This document shows, one piece after another, positions 61,299 through 64,000 of a stretch of DNA of 64,000 nucleotides. The notes under the pieces are model-generated. The model saw only the letters and a list, made by a program, of their open reading frames with translations. It had not been told where the DNA came from and did not search any database. Source of the stretch: Mesobacillus harenae (GTDB taxonomy: Bacteria > Bacillota > Bacilli > Bacillales > Cytobacillaceae); the NCBI RefSeq assembly GCF_013343715.1, contig NZ_JABUNR010000025.1, forward strand, positions 19,393 to 83,392, in the 5' to 3' direction. Position 1 is the first letter of the stretch; every line of letters begins with the position of its first letter. The position numbers and the translations under genes were made by a program.

Positions 61299-62590
61299 TG
61301 GAAAAAATCTCTTTTGATCAACTTCAGGAAGAACTGTTTTATGAAAAAATGGACAATGGGCTTGATGTCTATATCCTCCCAAAAAAGGGGTTTAACAAGA
61401 CCTATGCAACATTTACCACTAAATACGGTTCGATTGACAATCATTTTAACCCGCCAGGCAAGGAAGACTTTGTAAAAGTCCCAGACGGAATCGCTCATTT
61501 CCTTGAACATAAGCTGTTTGAAAAAGAAGATGGGGACGTGTTCCAGCAATTTAGCCGTCAGGGTGCATCAGCTAATGCTTTTACATCCTTCACGAGAACT
61601 GCTTATTTATTTTCCAGTACTTCTAATGTCGATAAGAACCTGATCACCTTGATTGATTTCGTTCAGGATCCCTATTTTACTGAGAAAACAGTTGAAAAAG
61701 AAAAAGGAATTATTGGCCAGGAAATAACGATGTATGATGATAATCCAGACTGGCGCTTATATTTTGGGCTTATTCAGAATATGTATCAGCATCATCCAGT
61801 CAAAATAGACATTGCTGGTACAATTGATTCAATTGCTGCCATTAACAAGGATATGCTATACGAGTGCTATAATACCTTCTATCACCCGAGTAATATGCTC
61901 TTATTTATTGTTGGCCCAGTTGATGCGGATCAAATGATGACAATGGTAAGAGATAATCAATCCAAAAAAGAATATGCCGCAAAGTCTGATATTGAACGGC
62001 GTTTTGAAGAGGAACCAACGGGTGTAGCGGAGACGAAACAGGTTATGAAGATGAATGTACAAACATCTAAATGCCTCGTGGGCATTAAGGCTCCAAACAC
62101 ACAGCTTTCGGGAAATGAAATGTTAAAAACCGAGCTCTCAACGAATGTTATGCTGGATATTTTATTTGGGAAGAGTTCCGATAATTATACGAAATTATAC
62201 GGTGAAGGCTTAATTGATGAAACCTTCTCCTATGATTACACTCTTGAGCAGGGATTCGGCTTTGCTGTTCTAGGCGGAGATACAGGTGAGCCCGATAAAC
62301 TGGCAGATCAGCTGAAACAAATGCTGTTTGAAGGGAAAGAAGGAAAGGCATTTACCGAGGAGAGGCTGGAGCAGGCTAAGAAAAAGAAGATTGGTGCATT
62401 TATGCGGGCAGTCAACTCTCCTGAATATATTGCCAATCAATTTACCCGCTATACATTTAACGATATGAATTTATTTGATGTCGTGCCTACACTTGAAAAT
62501 ATAACACTTGAGAATGTAAGAGACATAGCGGAACAGCTCATTTCGGAGGATCGTCTTACAGTATGCCAAGTTGTACCAAAACAATCGTAA
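61298..62590 (+). CDS. ymfH: M16-family zinc peptidase YmfH
   Basis: 430 residues. An intact inverted zinc motif H67-F-L-E70-H71 (GIAHFLEHKLFE) is followed by the usual SANAFTSFTRTAYLFS and VEKEKGIIGQEITMYDDNPD with the third ligand region. The C-terminal M16 domain is complete. It overlaps ymfF by one base, so an inactive/active heterodimer is likely. The order ymfF-ymfH-ymfI-ymfJ matches B. subtilis. Confidence 0.93.
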   Translation: MEKISFDQLQEELFYEKMDNGLDVYILPKKGFNKTYATFTTKYGSIDNHFNPPGKEDFVKVPDGIAHFLEHKLFEKEDGDVFQQFSRQGASANAFTSFTRTAYLFSSTSNVDKNLITLIDFVQDPYFTEKTVEKEKGIIGQEITMYDDNPDWRLYFGLIQNMYQHHPVKIDIAGTIDSIAAINKDMLYECYNTFYHPSNMLLFIVGPVDADQMMTMVRDNQSKKEYAAKSDIERRFEEEPTGVAETKQVMKMNVQTSKCLVGIKAPNTQLSGNEMLKTELSTNVMLDILFGKSSDNYTKLYGEGLIDETFSYDYTLEQGFGFAVLGGDTGEPDKLADQLKQMLFEGKEGKAFTEERLEQAKKKKIGAFMRAVNSPEYIANQFTRYTFNDMNLFDVVPTLENITLENVRDIAEQLISEDRLTVCQVVPKQS

Positions 62591-62593
62591 TCG

Positions 62594-62627
62594 CCAGGCG
62601 CCGCTTTAAGGGCGCCTGTTTTTTTAG
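62594..62627 (+). terminator. Rho-independent terminator after ymfH
   Basis: CAGGCGCC and GGCGCCTG pair around GCTTTAAG and are followed by seven T. Confidence 0.9.
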
Positions 62628-62720
62628 AAATAAAATCGGAACCTGGATTCAGAAGAGATAAACAAAACGGAAGGTTTAATCTCTGCGGAACACAATTCGA
62701 TATACGAGGAGAGAAATTGG

Positions 62721-63443
62721 TTGAGGAAATTTGCCTTAATTACTGGAGCAAGCGGAGGAATTGGGCGTGCCATCGCTTTGAAATTAGCTGAAGATGGTTA
62801 CTCGCTATATTTGCACTACAATGCTAACGCAGCTGGAATTCGCTCTTTAATCAGTGAGCTCGATCCTTTTGGAGGGGATTATATCCCGATTCAAGCGGAT
62901 CTTTCTACACGTGAAGGAAGCAGATTAATTGCTGAAAATGTCTTTTCAATTGATGCTGTCATTCATAACGCAGGTTACAGCATCTATGGAATGCTGGAAG
63001 ACTTAAGTGAAAATGATGCTGAAAAGTTAGTGCAAACCCATATAACTTCCCCTATGCTGCTAACAAAAACGCTCCTGCCGAAAATGGTGCAAAAAAAGCA
63101 AGGCAGTATTTTATTTGTGTCAAGCATCTGGGGACAGACGGGGGCTGCGTGTGAAGTGGCCTATTCTGCAGTTAAGGGCGCTCAAATCGCGTTTGCGAAA
63201 GCATTGAGTAAAGAAGTTGCTCCTTCCAATATAAGAGTCAATGCAATAGCTCCGGGTGCGATTGACACGGTTATGCTCGAAAGCTTTAGCTCTGAAGAAA
63301 AAGCTGAACTTAAAGCTGACATCCCGCTCGGACGTTTTGGTGCACCGGAAAACATTGCGGATGGGGTATCTTTTTTATTATCAGAAAAAGCTTCCTATAT
63401 AACCGGACAGGTGCTTTCCATCAATGGCGGCTGGTACATATAA
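62721..63443 (+). CDS. ymfI: Short-chain dehydrogenase/reductase YmfI
   Basis: 240 residues. Classical SDR with cofactor loop TGASGGIGRAIAL, the NAG motif in VIHNAGYSIYG, and catalytic serine in FVSSIWG with Y148 and K152 in YSAVK. The SINGGWYI end is typical of the FabG-like group. The TTG start at 62721 follows CGAGGAGAG; another TTG at 62718 is possible. The substrate is unknown. Earlier annotations of ymfI as an acyl-ACP reductase-type enzyme are by similarity. Confidence 0.92.
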   Translation: MRKFALITGASGGIGRAIALKLAEDGYSLYLHYNANAAGIRSLISELDPFGGDYIPIQADLSTREGSRLIAENVFSIDAVIHNAGYSIYGMLEDLSENDAEKLVQTHITSPMLLTKTLLPKMVQKKQGSILFVSSIWGQTGAACEVAYSAVKGAQIAFAKALSKEVAPSNIRVNAIAPGAIDTVMLESFSSEEKAELKADIPLGRFGAPENIADGVSFLLSEKASYITGQVLSINGGWYI

Positions 63444-63545
63444 AAATTGAATTATAAAATTTGGGATTGCACCCGCAAAAACATGCATATTAAAAGCTCT
63501 CAGTAAGCAAAATAACGATGTAATACTGAAAAGGAGGGAAATAAT

Positions 63546-63803
63546 ATGTCTGTTTTAGATAACTGGGGACAATGGAAGGATTATTTGGGAGATCGTCTTC
63601 ACAGTGCTCAAAAGGAAGGTATGGGCTCACAGGTATTAAGCGACCTTGCTTATCAAGTTGGGGATTACCTTGCCAAAAATGTTGACCCTCAGAATGAACA
63701 GGAGCGAGTTCTTGCTGACCTTTGGTCTGTAGCAAGCCCTGAAGAGCAGCACGCCATTGCAAGCATGATGGTAAAGCTGGTCCAAAATGACGGGACTCAA
63801 TAA
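63546..63803 (+). CDS. ymfJ: DUF3243 family protein YmfJ
   Basis: 85 residues, all helical and soluble. MSVLDNWGQWKDYLGDRLHS and EEQHAIASMMVKLVQ are typical of the DUF3243 family, conserved after ymfI in bacilli. Function unknown. AAGGAGGG lies nine bases before the ATG. A terminator follows, then the putative intron. Confidence 0.92.
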   Translation: MSVLDNWGQWKDYLGDRLHSAQKEGMGSQVLSDLAYQVGDYLAKNVDPQNEQERVLADLWSVASPEEQHAIASMMVKLVQNDGTQ

Positions 63804-63828
63804 CAATAATCGGAACACCTATGTATAC

Positions 63829-63860
63829 AGAGAAAGAGGGGGATTTTCCTCTCTTTTTTT
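63829..63860 (+). terminator. Rho-independent terminator of ymfJ
   Basis: AAAGAGGG and CCTCTCTTT pair, followed by a T-run (63855-63860). It lies just upstream of the intron-like sequence, the preferred target setting of group IIC introns. Confidence 0.82.
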
Positions 63861-63867
63861 ATTTTGC

Positions 63868-64000
63868 GTGCCCAGGCAAGCCGTTAATTGCTAGTTGGTG
63901 GAAGTCCAATCTGAGTAAGTGCCAAGACGCTCAGTAGCTGGCAGGCAGCTGGTGGAGAAATCCTAAGGTTGAAGCCCTGTGACAAAGTAACTCCCTTTGC
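63868..64000 (+). mobile_element. 5' end of a group II intron (domain I), cut by the window
   Basis: The sequence begins GTGCCCAGGCAAGCCGTTAA, a GUGYG-like 5' splice end. It continues with alternating paired segments typical of group II domain I (GTTGGTGGAAGTCCAATCTG, CGCTCAGTAGCTGGCAGGCA, GAAGCCCTGTGACAAAG). These blocks match my memory of bacterial group II intron 5' ends. The position directly after a hairpin and T-run fits class IIC. The reverse transcriptase gene and domains II-VI would lie beyond the window, so the class and completeness cannot be seen. Confidence 0.72.

Overview
The window is a 64-kb stretch of core chromosome from an endospore-forming member of the Bacillaceae, with gene order close to Bacillus subtilis between the end of the fla/che operon and ymfJ. 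Evidence for this: moderate-to-low GC, strong AGGAGG ribosome binding sites with several TTG/GTG starts, a motility operon running into rpsB, and sporulation genes (dpaA/dpaB, spoIIIE, ylxY). Every intact gene is on the plus strand. The only minus-strand coding sequence I can support is a decayed remnant at about 51966-52259.

Layout. 1-10843: end of the flagellar/chemotaxis operon (flhA 3' end, flhF, flhG, cheB, cheA, cheW, cheC, cheD, sigD, a FapA-like gene, a small unknown gene and a swrB-like gene). 10983-18931: translation and envelope genes (rpsB, tsf, pyrH, frr, uppS, cdsA, dxr, rseP). 19232-26377: proS, a 1.1-kb gene-free gap, and polC. 27156-37304: the rimP-nusA-ylxR-ylxQ-infB-ylxP-rbfA group, then truB-ribF, rpsO and pnp. 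37484-45850: ylxY, mlpA, ymxH, the dipicolinate synthase pair and asd-dapG-dapA. 46186-51895: RNase J2, tepA, ylzJ and spoIIIE. 52470-58158: a GntR regulator and a BMP-type nucleoside ABC importer (nupNOPQ). 58673-63803: a membrane GGDEF protein, the ymfF/ymfH peptidase pair, ymfI and ymfJ. The last ~130 bases look like the 5' end of a group II intron.

How the genes work together. The first block controls swimming and its transcription. The middle block supplies ribosome assembly, transcription antitermination, isoprenoid and phospholipid precursors and DNA replication. asd-dapG-dapA make dihydrodipicolinate, which DpaAB oxidises to dipicolinate for spores. The GntR gene and the nucleoside importer are probably one regulatory unit, because a shared 10-base core lies inside a palindrome upstream of each.

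The unusual content is non-coding. A MITE-like element with terminal inverted repeats and an exact 8-bp target duplication sits inside the fla/che operon. A family of modular palindromic repeats (called X, Y, W and Z here) fills six intergenic regions. There is also a diverged repeat cluster before polC, a strong hairpin before truB, the remnant of a Na/Pi-cotransporter-like gene, and the intron 5' end placed directly after a terminator. I see no CRISPR array, prophage, defence island, rRNA or tRNA gene.
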